A stretch of DNA of 38,153 nt from a virus. Of the stretch, positions 28,390 through 37,485 are shown one piece after another. Location of the stretch: the IMG/VR virus record IMGVR_UViG_3300045452_000028, positions 1-38,153 of that record; one strand, written 5' to 3'. The notes below the pieces were generated by a model that worked only from the letters and a program-made list of their open reading frames with translations, made no database searches and was not told the DNA's origin. The translations under genes and the position numbers were made by a program. Numbering within the stretch: position 1 is the stretch's first letter; the number at the start of each line of letters is the position of its first letter.

Positions 28390-28593
28390 CTATTCGGGGG
28401 CGTCAGCTAAGGCGGCGTCGCGCCATTCCGGCGGTAGCATCATGATCGTGCGGATGGCGCGCGCGGCTGGCGGGCTTGGCCCCTCAGTCGCGTAGTTCTG
28501 GGCTGTCCTCTTGGATACACCCAGCCACCGGCCCGCCGCGAGTTGCGACAGGCCAAGTTCGGTCAGGGCGGCGCGGTATTGGTCGGCGGTCAC
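28390..28593 (-). CDS. Helix-turn-helix protein
   Basis: A 67-residue protein. Residues 5-35 are a helix-turn-helix (YRAALTELGLSQLAAGRWLG, VSKRTAQNYATEG), of the short phage/plasmid type with a P-P-A-A-R tail. Probably a DNA-binding regulator. It is the second gene of a minus-strand pair and could bind the twin operators in the pair's promoter. Confidence 0.8.
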   Translation of the reverse strand: MTADQYRAALTELGLSQLAAGRWLGVSKRTAQNYATEGPSPPAARAIRTIMMLPPEWRDAALADAPE

Positions 28594-28901
28594 AGGTCCT
28601 GCCCGGTGATGATGTCGTAAATGTCGCTGTCGATGTAGGTAGCCGCGAGGAAGTCTTCGACGTTGCCGGAGATCAGCAGGGCGATGGTGTCGCTGTCCGC
28701 GATGCCGAGGGTAACAAACTCGGGCTCAACACCATCGGCAACGGCGGCGGCGTAAGAATGGTGGCCGTCCATAACCAGTTGGACTTGCTCGCCAAACAGC
28801 TCAAACGCAGGAGACAGCGACACGGTGTAGTCGGCGCTGGCGCGCTTGGCGGCGACGATTTCTTCGTTGATGTGACGCTGAGTGCTAACGAGCTTGGCCA
28901 T
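28590..28901 (-). CDS. ParB/Srx-like small protein
   Basis: A 103-residue protein starting MAKLVSTQRHINEEIVAAKR. The core VQLVMDGHHSYAAAVADGVE has the D-G-H-H/N-x-x-x-A-A pattern of ParB/sulfiredoxin-fold nucleotide-binding domains. It is much shorter than partition proteins and lacks their helix-turn-helix, which is supplied by the next gene (28390-28593) as a separate protein with a 4-nt overlap. Together the pair resembles a split ParB-type regulator. Function unknown. Confidence 0.65.
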   Translation of the reverse strand: MAKLVSTQRHINEEIVAAKRASADYTVSLSPAFELFGEQVQLVMDGHHSYAAAVADGVEPEFVTLGIADSDTIALLISGNVEDFLAATYIDSDIYDIITGQDL

Positions 28902-28950
28902 CTGTCTCTGTCCTGTCGGCTGCTGCCCTATTGCCGCCCGCCGATGACTT

Positions 28951-28979
28951 GTTATCTCACATGCGCAGGATTTGCGCAA
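28951..28979 (-). promoter_or_regulatory. Promoter of the ParB-like/HTH pair
   Basis: On the minus strand TTGCGC (28974-28979) and GATAAC (28951-28956) with 17-nt spacing. It lies about 50 bp before the ATG at 28901 and overlaps the first of two operators. Confidence 0.55.
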
Positions 28980-29003
28980 TAGGGTCTGTGCATTTTTTGC
29001 GCA
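28962..29003. promoter_or_regulatory. Twin operators TGCGCA-N5-TGCGCA
   Basis: TGCGCA-GGATT-TGCGCA (28962-28978) and TGTGCA-TTTTT-TGCGCA (28987-29003) have the same architecture, 25 bp apart centre to centre. The first covers the -35 of the minus-strand promoter, so a repressor binding both is likely, the adjacent HTH protein being the obvious candidate. Confidence 0.6.
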
Positions 29004-29345
29004 CCCTCCGCCCCTGACGCATTTGTGGGGCCCTGCTGCCTCGGTCCGCAAAGCGGCGCTTGACTGGTTCGGCGAATCCCGGCATCAAACAGATACCCAC
29101 AAGACGTGCGTCTGGAGCCCCGCGCCACACCGGCCGGGGCTTCGCCGTTTGCGGGCACAGCCGCGCCATTTTCCGCTGGTCCAGTCCCGGGCCAAGGCAG
29201 CGCAAACACGCCTGACCATAGATCGAGAAGATCACGCCGGCGCGGCCCCCTGACCGGGCGCATTGAGAGGCGGATGGCGGGCACGCCCGGACACCTCAAG
29301 CCGACATAATCGGCCTCACCCCGTCCTCTGTCGGAGGCTAGCCAC
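29004..29345. other. Non-coding gap before late operon
   Basis: I see no convincing gene here. Several frames are open, but none has a ribosome site or protein-like sequence; a minus-strand frame at 28957-29235 is the least bad. At 29303-29315 CCGA-CATAA-TCGG is a short inverted repeat with a -10-like centre that may belong to the late promoter, and GGAGG at about 29333-29337 is the ribosome site of the next gene. Confidence 0.5.
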
Positions 29346-29717
29346 GTGGCGAAGACGGGAAGCAGGCTGAAGCAGTTAGGCCCGAGGATCACTCCTCTAC
29401 CGGCACGGATCACCCGCGCGCCGGAGGTGGAGCCTACCACCAGGGCAAACGCCCCATGGCGAAACTGGTATAGCCTCGCCCGATGGAGGCGCCTCCGCAT
29501 GGAGACCTTCACCCGGGACCGCTTCGCCTGCTCCATGTGCGGTCAGCTACAGGGCGACACGTCCAAGCTGGTGGCCGACCACATCAAGCCGCACCGAGGC
29601 AACCCGACCCTGTTCTGGGACCGGGAGAACCTCACCACGCTGTGCGCCCCGTGCCATGCGGGACCAAAGCAGCGGCAGGAGCAGGCCGGCATCAAGCACA
29701 AGGGAGTGTGGGACTGA
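29346..29717 (+). CDS. HNH endonuclease of the packaging module
   Basis: A 123-residue protein with a GTG start and GGAGG upstream. Zinc-binding HNH core: FACSMCGQLQGDTSKLVADHI, KPHRGNPTLFWDRENLTTLC, APCHAGPKQRQE. HNH proteins next to terminase genes are required for cos-type DNA cleavage and packaging in HK97-like phages, where they work with the large terminase. This is the first gene of the late operon. Confidence 0.9.
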   Translation: MAKTGSRLKQLGPRITPLPARITRAPEVEPTTRANAPWRNWYSLARWRRLRMETFTRDRFACSMCGQLQGDTSKLVADHIKPHRGNPTLFWDRENLTTLCAPCHAGPKQRQEQAGIKHKGVWD

Positions 29718-29947
29718 TGTCCAACCTCGACCCTCTGGTGGCCCGCGTTGAGCAGGCATCGCGTGACCTCGCGCTCGCCGTGGCCTCACTCAATGAGACC
29801 GTAGCCAACCGGCGGCGCGTCCTCCCGCCGTGGGCGTGGCTGTTCAGGCCCGTTCGCCTCAACGGCCGCATGGTCGGGATCGCCGTGTCGGTCGAGGCCG
29901 AAGGCGATTGGCGCAGGTGGACCAAGATGCTGCGGACCAAGGGGTAG
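29717..29947 (+). CDS. Small phage protein, unknown
   Basis: A 76-residue protein (MSNLDPLVARVEQASRDLAL...). A helix with heptad-like spacing followed by RVLPPWAWLFRPVRLNGRMV. The start overlaps the HNH stop (TGATG). It may be a packaging accessory by position. The gap 29948-30060 holds only a weak hairpin (CCGGG...CCCGG). Confidence 0.6.
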   Translation: MSNLDPLVARVEQASRDLALAVASLNETVANRRRVLPPWAWLFRPVRLNGRMVGIAVSVEAEGDWRRWTKMLRTKG

Positions 29948-30060
29948 GGGGGGTGCAAATCCTCCGAAAACGCTCCGGGTGCTGACAGCCCGGCCAATCA
30001 CGCACACTTTTTATCATCGCCTATGATTTCAAGGCAGTCCATAAGCTGAGGTTATCAATC

Positions 30061-30399
30061 ATGCCCCGAGGCGGTTACAGGCCCGGCGCAGGGCGGCCCA
30101 AGGGGTCGAAGACGGCGAAGGCCGAGGTCATCGCCAAGGCCCCGGCTGACGTGAAGAAGGCGGCGCGCAAGTCCGGCATGGACCCGCTGACCTACATGCT
30201 GTCGGTCATGAACGACGACGGCGCGGATGAGGCCCGGCGGGACCGTATGGCCATTGCGGCGGCGCCCTTCGTCCACGCGAAGGCGGCGGACGCGGCTCCG
30301 GGCAAGAAGGAGCAGCGGCAACAGGCGGCGGAGGACGTGGCGAGCGCTGGGCGCTTTGCTCCCCGGACGCCGCCGAAGCTGGTGGTCAATAACGACTGA
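30061..30399 (+). CDS. Small terminase subunit (putative)
   Basis: A 112-residue protein opening [20 protein letters not shown], the glycine/arginine-rich start typical of small terminase subunits and of some other DNA-binding phage proteins. The central helix [20 protein letters not shown] follows, then a disordered tail. GAGG lies about 10 nt upstream. It overlaps the large terminase gene by 1 nt. It recognises phage DNA for packaging. Confidence 0.8.
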   Translation: MPRGGYRPGAGRPKGSKTAKAEVIAKAPADVKKAARKSGMDPLTYMLSVMNDDGADEARRDRMAIAAAPFVHAKAADAAPGKKEQRQQAAEDVASAGRFAPRTPPKLVVNND

Positions 30400-32078
30400 T
30401 GCAGGCGAGCACGGCGTGTCTGGACTGGCGGGAACGGATCGTTGCCCGGCAGTCTCTGATCCCTGCCCCGCTGTTTGCGGAGACGGCGGCGCACGCGCTG
30501 GAAGTGTTCAAGAGCCTGCGGATCGTTGATGCGGCGGGCCAGCCGACGTTCGGCGAGGCTTGCGAGCCGTGGGTGTTTGACTTCGTGTCGGCCATCTTCG
30601 GGGCGGAGCGGCCGGACACCGGGCAGCGCCTGATCCGAGAGTTTTTCTTGCTCATTGCAAAGAAGAACAGCAAATCGACGATAGCGGCCGGGATCATGGT
30701 CACAGCCCTGATCGTGAACTGGCGGCACTCGGCTGAACTGCTGATCCTGGCGCCGACGATTGAGGTGGCGCAGAACGCCTTTCTCCCGGCGCGGGACATG
30801 GTGAAGGCCGATCCCGAGCTGGACCGCCTGATCCATGTGCAAGAGCACACCCGGACGATCACGCACCGGACCACGAAAGCGGTCCTGAAGGTGGTCGCCG
30901 CCGACAACGAGACGGTGTCGGGCAAGAAGGCGGCGTTCGTCCTGGTGGATGAGCTGTGGCTGTTCGGGAAGAAGCCGAAGGCTGACTCGATGCTTCGGGA
31001 GGCGACGGGCGGTTTGGTGTCGCGGCCCGAAGGGTTCGTGATCTACCTCTCAACGCAGTCGGACGAGGAACCGGCCGGGGTTTTCAAGTCCAAGCTGGAC
31101 TATTTCCGTCAGGTGCGGGACGGCGAGGTCAACGACCCGAAGTCGCTCCCGGTGCTCTATGAGTTCCCCGAGGAGATGGTCGAGGCGCAGGCGTATCTGG
31201 AGCCCCGGAACTTCTACGTCACGAACCCGAACCTGGGCCGGTCGGTTGATCGGGATTGGCTAGAGGACGAGCTGAAGAAGGTCCGCAACGCCACGGGCGG
31301 GGAGCTTCAGGTCTTTCTGGCCAAGCACCTGAACGTCGAGATCGGCTTGAAGCTGGCGAACAATCGCTGGCCGGGCGCGGACTACTGGGAAGGCGCGGCC
31401 GACCCGACGCTGGCCAACCTGCCGGATTTGCTGGCGCGGTCTGAGGTGGCGGTGGTCGGGATCGACGGCGGCGGTCTGGACGACCTGTTCGGCGTCGGGG
31501 TCATTGGCAGGTGTCGCACGACGCGGGACTGGCTGTGCTGGTCGAAGGCGTGGGCTCATGACGATGTTCTGGAGCGCCGCAAGGAGATCGCCACGGTCCT
31601 GCGGGACTTTGAGCGTGACGGTGATCTGGTGATCACCGATGACCCTCTGTTGCCTATTCGGGAGACGGCTGAAATCTGCGCTCAAGTCCGAGACAGCGGG
31701 CTAATGCCTAGTGAGGGTGGCGTCGGCTGCGACGCCTTCGCGATTGGCGCTTTGGTGGATGAGCTAGCGATGCTTTCCATCTCGGAGCCGCAGGTGCTGT
31801 CGATCCGGCAGGGGGCGGCGCTCTCTCCTGCGACTTGGCACCTGCCGCTTAAGCTAAAGAACGGCACGCTGTGGCACTCCGGCTCGCGGATGATGGCCTG
31901 GTGTGTCGGCAACGCGAAGGTTGAGACGCGCGGTGGCGCTGACCTGATTACAAAGCAGACGGCCGGGCGGGCGAAGATCGACCCGCTGGTGGCGCTGTTC
32001 AACGCGGCCATTCTGATGAGCCGGAACCCGGAGGGTGGAATGAAGATCACCGGCTCCGACATTCTGGTGATGGTCTGA
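30399..32078 (+). CDS. Large terminase subunit
   Basis: A 559-residue packaging motor of HK97 type. The ATPase domain has Walker A in [16 protein letters not shown] (residues 83-98) and Walker [11 protein letters not shown] (181-190, with D184 and E185). The nuclease domain shows [29 protein letters not shown] and a late [17 protein letters not shown], consistent with metal-binding aspartates of the RNase H-like fold. It pumps DNA into the prohead and cuts it. It is followed by the portal gene with a 1-nt overlap. Confidence 0.93.
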   Translation: MQASTACLDWRERIVARQSLIPAPLFAETAAHALEVFKSLRIVDAAGQPTFGEACEPWVFDFVSAIFGAERPDTGQRLIREFFLLIAKKNSKSTIAAGIMVTALIVNWRHSAELLILAPTIEVAQNAFLPARDMVKADPELDRLIHVQEHTRTITHRTTKAVLKVVAADNETVSGKKAAFVLVDELWLFGKKPKADSMLREATGGLVSRPEGFVIYLSTQSDEEPAGVFKSKLDYFRQVRDGEVNDPKSLPVLYEFPEEMVEAQAYLEPRNFYVTNPNLGRSVDRDWLEDELKKVRNATGGELQVFLAKHLNVEIGLKLANNRWPGADYWEGAADPTLANLPDLLARSEVAVVGIDGGGLDDLFGVGVIGRCRTTRDWLCWSKAWAHDDVLERRKEIATVLRDFERDGDLVITDDPLLPIRETAEICAQVRDSGLMPSEGGVGCDAFAIGALVDELAMLSISEPQVLSIRQGAALSPATWHLPLKLKNGTLWHSGSRMMAWCVGNAKVETRGGADLITKQTAGRAKIDPLVALFNAAILMSRNPEGGMKITGSDILVMV

Positions 32079-33334
32079 TGAACATCGTTCAGCGGGCTGT
32101 CGCGGTGATGGCCTCGGGCGTCGGCCTGAGCACAACGACGCGCGACGCCGGGAACGACCGCTGGTGGGTTCCTCCCCTGCCCCCGACGATGGCGGGCGAG
32201 GTTGTGGACGCGACGACCGCGCGCCAGCATTGGGCCGTGCGGGCGTGCGAGGAGGCGCTTGCAGGCCCGATCTCGACTCTACCGATGAAGGTCTTTCGTC
32301 GGCTGGACGATGACCGCCGCGAGGTGGTGCGGGATCACCCGGCCTATCGGCTGCTGCACAAGCGTCCGAACCGGCGCCAGACGGCGCAGGAGTTCCGCGA
32401 CGAGCTTCAGCGTCACCTGTCGTTCTGGCGCAATGCCTATGCCCGGATCATCCCGGCGTCGGATGGCGGCCCCCTTGGCGAGCTTGACCCCATCCACCCG
32501 GCGCGGGTGCTGCGGGTTTTCCGCCAAGGCGACCAGGTGTTCTACGAGGTCAAGCGTCTGGAGCCGGAGGTCGGGAGCGACATCTACTCCGACGAGGAGA
32601 TCTGGCACATCCGCAAGGCCCCTCTGACCGAGGACGGTTTGCGCGGCCGGCCGGTGTTTGAGACTGACCGGGAGACGCTGGCGAAGGCCATGGCGGTCGA
32701 GCGGTTCGGGGCGCTGTATTTCTCGAACGGAGGGTCCGGCGGCGGGGTTATCAAGCACCCCGGGTCGTTCAAGTCGAAGCAGGATCAGGCGGACTTTCTG
32801 GCCGCGTGGCGCGAAGGCGGGACGGGGCTGAACCGTCACCGGGACCGGCTGCTGCTGCAAGGCGCGGAATACACGCCGTTCTCTGTCCAAAACGATGAGG
32901 CGCAGTTCCTCGAAACGAAAAAGCAGTGCGGCTACGAAGTCGCGTCGATCTGGAACATGCCCCCGCACCGCGTCGGGATGCTGGAGCGGGCGACGAACAA
33001 CAACATCGAACAGCAGTCGATCGAGTTCGTGATGTACACTCTCGCGCCCTACGTGGCGGCGTGGGAGCAGGCCGCAGAACGGGCGCTGCTGATCGGCTCA
33101 GACGCTGACGATCACTACGTCGAGATCAACGTGGCGGGCCTGCTGCGGGGCGACATTCGCGCCCGCTGGGATAGCTACGCCAAGGGCCGCCAGTGGGGCT
33201 GGCTCTCGATCAACGATGTGCGCCGCCTTGAGAACCTGGACCCGATTGGGCCGAGCGGTGACGTTTATGAGACCCCGCTGAACATGACGCCTGCCGGGTC
33301 CAGCCCGGCGGAACGTGAGGAGCCGCCGGAATGA
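32078..33334 (+). CDS. HK97-family portal protein
   Basis: A 418-residue portal. The typical pattern is visible: ARQHWAVRACEEALAGPIST, LPMKVFRRLDD, HPAYRLLHKRPNRRQTAQEF, NAYARIIP, then EEIWHIRK, the crown/clip region, and late YEVASIWNMPPHRVGMLERA and NNNIEQQSIEFVMYTLAPYV. It forms the dodecameric gate for DNA entry and the tail. The start overlaps the terminase stop (TGATG). Confidence 0.94.
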   Translation: MNIVQRAVAVMASGVGLSTTTRDAGNDRWWVPPLPPTMAGEVVDATTARQHWAVRACEEALAGPISTLPMKVFRRLDDDRREVVRDHPAYRLLHKRPNRRQTAQEFRDELQRHLSFWRNAYARIIPASDGGPLGELDPIHPARVLRVFRQGDQVFYEVKRLEPEVGSDIYSDEEIWHIRKAPLTEDGLRGRPVFETDRETLAKAMAVERFGALYFSNGGSGGGVIKHPGSFKSKQDQADFLAAWREGGTGLNRHRDRLLLQGAEYTPFSVQNDEAQFLETKKQCGYEVASIWNMPPHRVGMLERATNNNIEQQSIEFVMYTLAPYVAAWEQAAERALLIGSDADDHYVEINVAGLLRGDIRARWDSYAKGRQWGWLSINDVRRLENLDPIGPSGDVYETPLNMTPAGSSPAEREEPPE

Positions 33335-34113
33335 CCGACAACCCCCTGCTGATGCGCTTCGCCGGGATTGCCGGTGAGCGCCTTCTGGCCGTCGATGAGG
33401 AGCGTTTCGCGCGCGAGAGCCGGACGGTGTCGCCGGAGGCCCCGCGCGGGATTGCCATCCTCGGCCTTCAGGGCGCCCTGTCGAACCGTGGGTCGATGGC
33501 GGCCTTCCGGGCGTCTCTGGCCCGTGCGGTGGCGAACGCCGATGTCGGGACGATTGTTCTGGACGTGGACTCCCCCGGGGGCACCGTGGCGGGCACGGCC
33601 GAGACGGCGGCGGCGGTGGCGGAAGCGGCCGGTCAGAAGCGCGTGATCGCGGTGGCGGACAGCCTCATGGCTTCGGCGGCCTACTGGATCGGCGCGCAGG
33701 CCAGCGAGGTCGTGGTGTCTCCCTCGGCTGAGGTGGGCTCGATTGGCGTTCTGGCGGTTCACATGGATCTGTCCAAGGCGCTGGAAGACTTCGGGGTGAA
33801 GACCACGATCATGCGCTCGACGCCCTTCAAGGCGGAGGGGAGCCCGTTTGAGCCCCTGACCGAGGAGGCGCGGGCCAGCATCATGGGCTCGGTCAACGAG
33901 GCGCATGATGACTTTGTGCGCGCCGTGGCTGCGGGACGGGGCGTTTCGCTGACCAAGGTGCGCGAGGACTTCGGCCAGGGCCGTGTTGTGTCGGCTCAAC
34001 GCGCTGTCGCTGTCGGCATGGCTGACCGCGTCGCCACCATGACCGAGGTTCTGGCGGGTCTGACCGCTGGCTCGCGCAAGTATCGCAGGCGTTCGGCGCT
34101 CGCCTTCGCCTGA
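33331..34113 (+). CDS. S49-family head maturation protease
   Basis: A 260-residue ClpP/SppA-fold protease. GIAILGLQGALSNRGS begins the core, DVDSPGGTVAGTAETA the oxyanion region (79-94), and the nucleophile serine lies in SLMASAAYWIG (S115). VGSIGVLAVHMDLSKALEDF follows. In this class of phage it processes the capsid and then degrades itself, replacing the usual U35 prohead protease. Located between portal and capsid genes as expected. Confidence 0.92.
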   Translation: MTDNPLLMRFAGIAGERLLAVDEERFARESRTVSPEAPRGIAILGLQGALSNRGSMAAFRASLARAVANADVGTIVLDVDSPGGTVAGTAETAAAVAEAAGQKRVIAVADSLMASAAYWIGAQASEVVVSPSAEVGSIGVLAVHMDLSKALEDFGVKTTIMRSTPFKAEGSPFEPLTEEARASIMGSVNEAHDDFVRAVAAGRGVSLTKVREDFGQGRVVSAQRAVAVGMADRVATMTEVLAGLTAGSRKYRRRSALAFA

Positions 34114-34204
34114 CCTTCCCCATCCCTACAGGATCGCCGCCTGTGCTCCGCCGGGGCCACAGGACGACGGCGCATTGCCCCGGCTGCTTATGGAGTTGAG
34201 GTCC

Positions 34205-35509
34205 ATGACCCTGAACGAACTCCGCCAGCAGCGCACCCAGAAGGCCACGCGCGGCAAGGCGGCGATGACCGAGTATAACGCTCTGGCTGACAAGGCCGAG
34301 CGCACCGCAGAAGAGGACGCCCGTCTGGCGGCTCTGGACGGCGAGATTTCGGCCCTTGAGGCCGAGGTCGTCGATCTGGACGCCAAGATCGAGGCGAAGG
34401 AAAAGGCTAACCGCCGCGCGGGCATGTTCTCCGCTCCGGCCCCGGCCCGTTCGACCGCCCGCACCGTGGGCGAGGCGAACCCGGAGACCACTGGCGGCTT
34501 CCGCAACCTCGCGGACTTCGCCCTGTCGGTTCGCAATGCGTCGGTCGATCACGTCGTCGATCCGCGCCTCGCGGCCCTGCCGGGCAACTCGCACGAGTCC
34601 AGCGGCACCAGCGGCGAAGGCTACCTGATCCCGGCGGAGTTCCGTCAGCAGGTGATGGAACTGGTCTTCAACGGCGACGACCTGCTGAACCTGGTCACGC
34701 CGGAGCCGACCTCGTCCAACGTGGTCCGCGTCCTGCGGGACGAAACCACCCCGTGGGGCTCCTCGGGCGTGCAGGCGTCGTGGCGCGCCGAGGGCTCGCA
34801 GATGACCCCGTCGAAGCTCGACACCAAGGGCTCGGACGTTCGTCTCCACGAGCTGTATGCGTTCGTGGTGGCCACCGACGAGCTGATCTCGGACGCTCCC
34901 CGCCTGAACGACCGCCTGACCCGTCAGGCCGCCCGCGCCATCCGCTGGAAGGCGTCGGACGCGATCATGTGGGGTGACGGCGTCGGCAAGCCGCTGGGCT
35001 TCATGAACTCGGCCGCTCTGGTCGAGGTCGCCAAGGAGTCGGGTCAGGCCGCTGACACTCTGGTCGCCGCCAACGTCGCCAAGATGTTCTCGCGCATCCT
35101 GCCGGGCAACATCGCTAACACGGTGTGGGTCGCTAACCCGGACGTGATCCCGCAACTGACCACGATGGTGCTGGGTAACCAGCCGATCTGGACCCCGCCG
35201 GCCACCGGCTTCCAGAACGCTCCGGGCGGCTTCCTGTTCGGGCGTCCGGTGATCCTGAGCGAGCACGCCGACACCCTGGGCGACAAGGGCGACATCGTCC
35301 TGTTCGACCCGGCGGGCTACTACGCCATCACGAAGCAGGGCGGCGGCATCGACTTCGCGTCGAGCATCCACCTGTATTTCGACTATGGCGCGCAGGCGTT
35401 CCGCTGGACCTTCCGCATGGGCGGCCAGCCGCACCTGTCGGCCCCGGTGACCCCGGCTCGCTCCGCCGCGACCAAGTCGCACTTCGTCGCCCTGGCGGAT
35501 CGCGCCTGA
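34205..35509 (+). CDS. Major capsid protein, HK97 fold
   Basis: A 434-residue capsid subunit. The start at 34205 (GGAG and GAGG upstream) gives an N-terminal coiled-coil delta domain (about 1-75; LRQQRTQKATRGKAAMTEYN, LDGEISALEAEVVDLDAKIE) that acts as scaffold and is removed by the protease. The fold proper has EGYLIPAEFRQQVMELVFNG, WRAEGSQMTPSKLDTKGSDV, LYAFVVATDELISDAP and a late FRWTFRMGGQPHLSAPVTPA. High codon bias fits strong expression. Confidence 0.95.
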   Translation: MTLNELRQQRTQKATRGKAAMTEYNALADKAERTAEEDARLAALDGEISALEAEVVDLDAKIEAKEKANRRAGMFSAPAPARSTARTVGEANPETTGGFRNLADFALSVRNASVDHVVDPRLAALPGNSHESSGTSGEGYLIPAEFRQQVMELVFNGDDLLNLVTPEPTSSNVVRVLRDETTPWGSSGVQASWRAEGSQMTPSKLDTKGSDVRLHELYAFVVATDELISDAPRLNDRLTRQAARAIRWKASDAIMWGDGVGKPLGFMNSAALVEVAKESGQAADTLVAANVAKMFSRILPGNIANTVWVANPDVIPQLTTMVLGNQPIWTPPATGFQNAPGGFLFGRPVILSEHADTLGDKGDIVLFDPAGYYAITKQGGGIDFASSIHLYFDYGAQAFRWTFRMGGQPHLSAPVTPARSAATKSHFVALADRA

Positions 35510-35515
35510 CGGCAA

Positions 35516-35539
35516 GGGCCGGGGTAATCGCCCCGGCCC
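35516..35539 (+). terminator. Hairpin after the capsid gene
   Basis: GGGCCGGGG and CCCCGGCCC form a perfect 9-bp stem around TAATCG, 6 nt after the capsid stop. No T-run follows. It may partly terminate or stabilise the abundant capsid mRNA, and lies in the 58-nt gap before the next gene. Confidence 0.6.
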
Positions 35540-35567
35540 ATCCCCCACAATCTGAGGAGTAGGTCAC

Positions 35568-36020
35568 ATGACCCCGACCCTTCTGCCGTCGCAGCGCGTT
35601 GCGCTGGTCGGCATCATCGACCCGGACGCCTACGCGGCGGGCGCTGTCTCGACCGGCTGGATCGCCGCGAAGGACTTTCTGTCGTTCATGGCGGTGGTGA
35701 CTGCCGGTGATCTGGGCACTTCGGCCACCGTCGATGCCAAGCTGGAGCAGGCCACCTCGTCGGCCGGCGCTGGCGCCAAGGACATCACCGGCAAGGCCAT
35801 CACCCAACTGACCAAGGCCGGCACCGACGACAACAAGCAGGCGTTCATCAACCTGCGTCAGGAAGAGCTGGACGTGAACAACGGCTTCACGCACTTCCGC
35901 CTGACCGTCACTGTCGGCACCGCGACCTCCGACGCCGGCGGCTTCGTGATCGGCCTCGACCCGGCCTATGGCCCGGCCAATGAGCGCGACCTGGCCTCGG
36001 TTGACGAGATCGTGGCCTGA
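35568..36020 (+). CDS. Virion structural protein, unknown
   Basis: A 150-residue beta-rich protein (GTSATVDAKLEQATSSAGAG, HFRLTVTVGTATSDAGGFVI) located between the capsid and connector genes. Highly biased codon use matches the capsid gene, suggesting abundance in virions; head decoration is one possibility. GAGGAGTAGG upstream supports the start. No family recognised. Confidence 0.75.
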   Translation: MTPTLLPSQRVALVGIIDPDAYAAGAVSTGWIAAKDFLSFMAVVTAGDLGTSATVDAKLEQATSSAGAGAKDITGKAITQLTKAGTDDNKQAFINLRQEELDVNNGFTHFRLTVTVGTATSDAGGFVIGLDPAYGPANERDLASVDEIVA

Positions 36021-36022
36021 CC

Positions 36023-36574
36023 ATGACCGTGCGCGTCGTCACTCCGCCTTCCGGGCTGCTGGTGTCGCTGGCCGACACGAAGCAGCACTTGAAGGTGCTC
36101 CACACCGAGGACGACGCGCGGATCACCTCCCTGATCGGCGCTGCGACGGATGCCCTTGAGGCCACGACGCAGCGCCGGTTCCTTTCGCAGGGCCTTGAGT
36201 GGGTTCTGCCGGGCTGGCGCTATCCGATGCGCCTGCCGATTGCCGGGGTCGATGCGTCCTCGGTTGAAGTGACCTACGCCGACGAAGTCCTCGGGGCGGT
36301 GGCCCTGCCTGAAGCGGATTACGTGGTGCGCCCGCGTGGCCAGACGGTGGCCATCTTCGCTACGGACGGTTCGGTCTGGCCTGTGCTGGACCCGGACGCG
36401 GCCGAGCGGGTGGTGATCGCCTTCACGGCTGGCGAGGCGACCGCTCCGGCCGGTGTGGCCGAGGCGTGCAAGCTGATGGTCGAATATCTCTACATGGCCC
36501 GCGACTGGCCTCTGGCGCCCTCGGGGCTGCCGGTGGTGGTCGAGAGCCTGATCGCTTCGTGGCGGTGGTCCTGA
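36023..36574 (+). CDS. Head-tail connector (gp6-like adaptor)
   Basis: A 183-residue protein with the head-tail adaptor layout: LLVSLADTKQHLKVLHTEDD, ITSLIGAATDALEATTQRRF, then VYADEVL-type strands and a C-terminal helix VAEACKLMVEYLYMARDW. The L-x-x-x-K-x-x-L...D-x-x-I-x-x-L-I pattern is characteristic. It docks under the portal. Confidence 0.9.
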   Translation: MTVRVVTPPSGLLVSLADTKQHLKVLHTEDDARITSLIGAATDALEATTQRRFLSQGLEWVLPGWRYPMRLPIAGVDASSVEVTYADEVLGAVALPEADYVVRPRGQTVAIFATDGSVWPVLDPDAAERVVIAFTAGEATAPAGVAEACKLMVEYLYMARDWPLAPSGLPVVVESLIASWRWS

Positions 36575-36789
36575 TGCCTTGGATCAATGTGACCCGCCCG
36601 TTCGACTTTGTGCCGGAGGCGGATCGTCGGGTGACGGTCGCCTATCCGGTCGGAACCTTCAACGTCACGCGCGAGTGCGCCGAGCGGGCGGTTGCCCGAG
36701 GCGATGCAGTGCGGACGCAAAGCCCCAAGCGAGGCCCGGATGCGCCAGACCCCGAAGCTGACGGCCCGGATCAAGTTTCAGCGCCGTAG
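36574..36789 (+). CDS. Small phage protein between head-tail genes
   Basis: A 71-residue protein starting MPWINVTRPFDFVPEADRRV. The V-T-R-P-F-D-F and VGTFNVTRECAERAVARGDA patterns recur in short proteins of head-tail modules. Function unknown. Start overlaps the connector stop (TGATG), and its 3' end overlaps the next gene by about 50 nt in another frame. Confidence 0.75.
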   Translation: MPWINVTRPFDFVPEADRRVTVAYPVGTFNVTRECAERAVARGDAVRTQSPKRGPDAPDPEADGPDQVSAP

Positions 36790-37087
36790 CATCGTCCGCG
36801 ATCAATACGGCAACGAGGAGGGCAACTTCGCCGACCTCGGGGTTGAGCGCTACGGCGAGTTGAAGCCGACGCGGGGCGGCGAAGACGTGCAGGCGTCCCG
36901 ACTGACGGGCAACACGCTGTTTGACTTCTGGGTGGCGTCGGATGCCGGAACCCGCGGGATCGGCCCCGGGGACCGGGCGGTTGATGTGCGCTCGGGCCGG
37001 ACGTTCAACGTGCGGTTCAACGAGGACATGGACGGCCTGAACCACTGGCGGCTCATGACCCTTGAGGCTGGAGTGGCGGACGGATGA
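36740..37087 (+). CDS. Head-tail joining (head closure) protein
   Basis: A 115-residue beta protein of the SPP1 gp16/HK97 gp7-like class: LTARIKFQRRSIVRDQYGNE, then ERYGELKPTRGGEDVQASRL, WVASDAGTRGIGPGDRAVDV and FNVRFNEDMDGLNHWRLMTL. The position between connector and gp10-like protein fits. It overlaps the preceding gene. Confidence 0.88.
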   Translation: MRQTPKLTARIKFQRRSIVRDQYGNEEGNFADLGVERYGELKPTRGGEDVQASRLTGNTLFDFWVASDAGTRGIGPGDRAVDVRSGRTFNVRFNEDMDGLNHWRLMTLEAGVADG

Positions 37088-37485
37088 CCCGAGGGATTGA
37101 GGGTCTGGAGCGCCTGCGCCGCCGTCTGGACGCCATGCCTGCCAAGGCTCGCGCTGCTGCGGTCAAGATGGTGAACAAGTCGGCTGACGAGCTGGTGGCG
37201 CAGATGAAGGCCATCGCCCCGGTCAGTCAGGACAAGAACCCCGGCCAGCTACGGGACTCGGTGCGTAAAGAGGAAGGCCGCCTCGGGGACGTATCGGCCG
37301 TGGTTCTGGCGGACGCCAAGGACGAAAAGGGCCGCCCCTACGCGGCGCGGGTTGAGCTTGGTCACATGGCCCCGGACGGGTCTCAGGTTCCGGCCGAGCC
37401 GTTCTTCTATCCGGTGGTCCGGGTGAACCGGGCGCGCATCAAGCGCCGTCTGGCGCGGGCGATTTCCAAGGGGCTGCGGGAATGA
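37084..37485 (+). CDS. HK97 gp10-family tail completion protein
   Basis: A 133-residue protein with GLERLRRRLDAMPAKARAAA and VNKSADELVAQMKAIAPVSQ, followed by the conserved GQLRDSVRKEEG and AEPFFYPVVRVNRARIKRRL. This matches the gp10-like family that finishes the head-tail interface. It overlaps neighbours by 4 nt on both sides. Confidence 0.9.
   Translation: MTRGIEGLERLRRRLDAMPAKARAAAVKMVNKSADELVAQMKAIAPVSQDKNPGQLRDSVRKEEGRLGDVSAVVLADAKDEKGRPYAARVELGHMAPDGSQVPAEPFFYPVVRVNRARIKRRLARAISKGLRE

Noticed and set aside
28957-29235. Minus-strand 92-residue frame in the gap before the late operon
   Set aside because: It crosses the twin operators and the promoter of the ParB-like pair, lacks a ribosome site and has no recognisable pattern.
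33893-35548. Long minus-strand frame opposite the capsid gene (551 residues)
   Set aside because: Shadow of a high-bias capsid gene on the plus strand; no domain or ribosome site.
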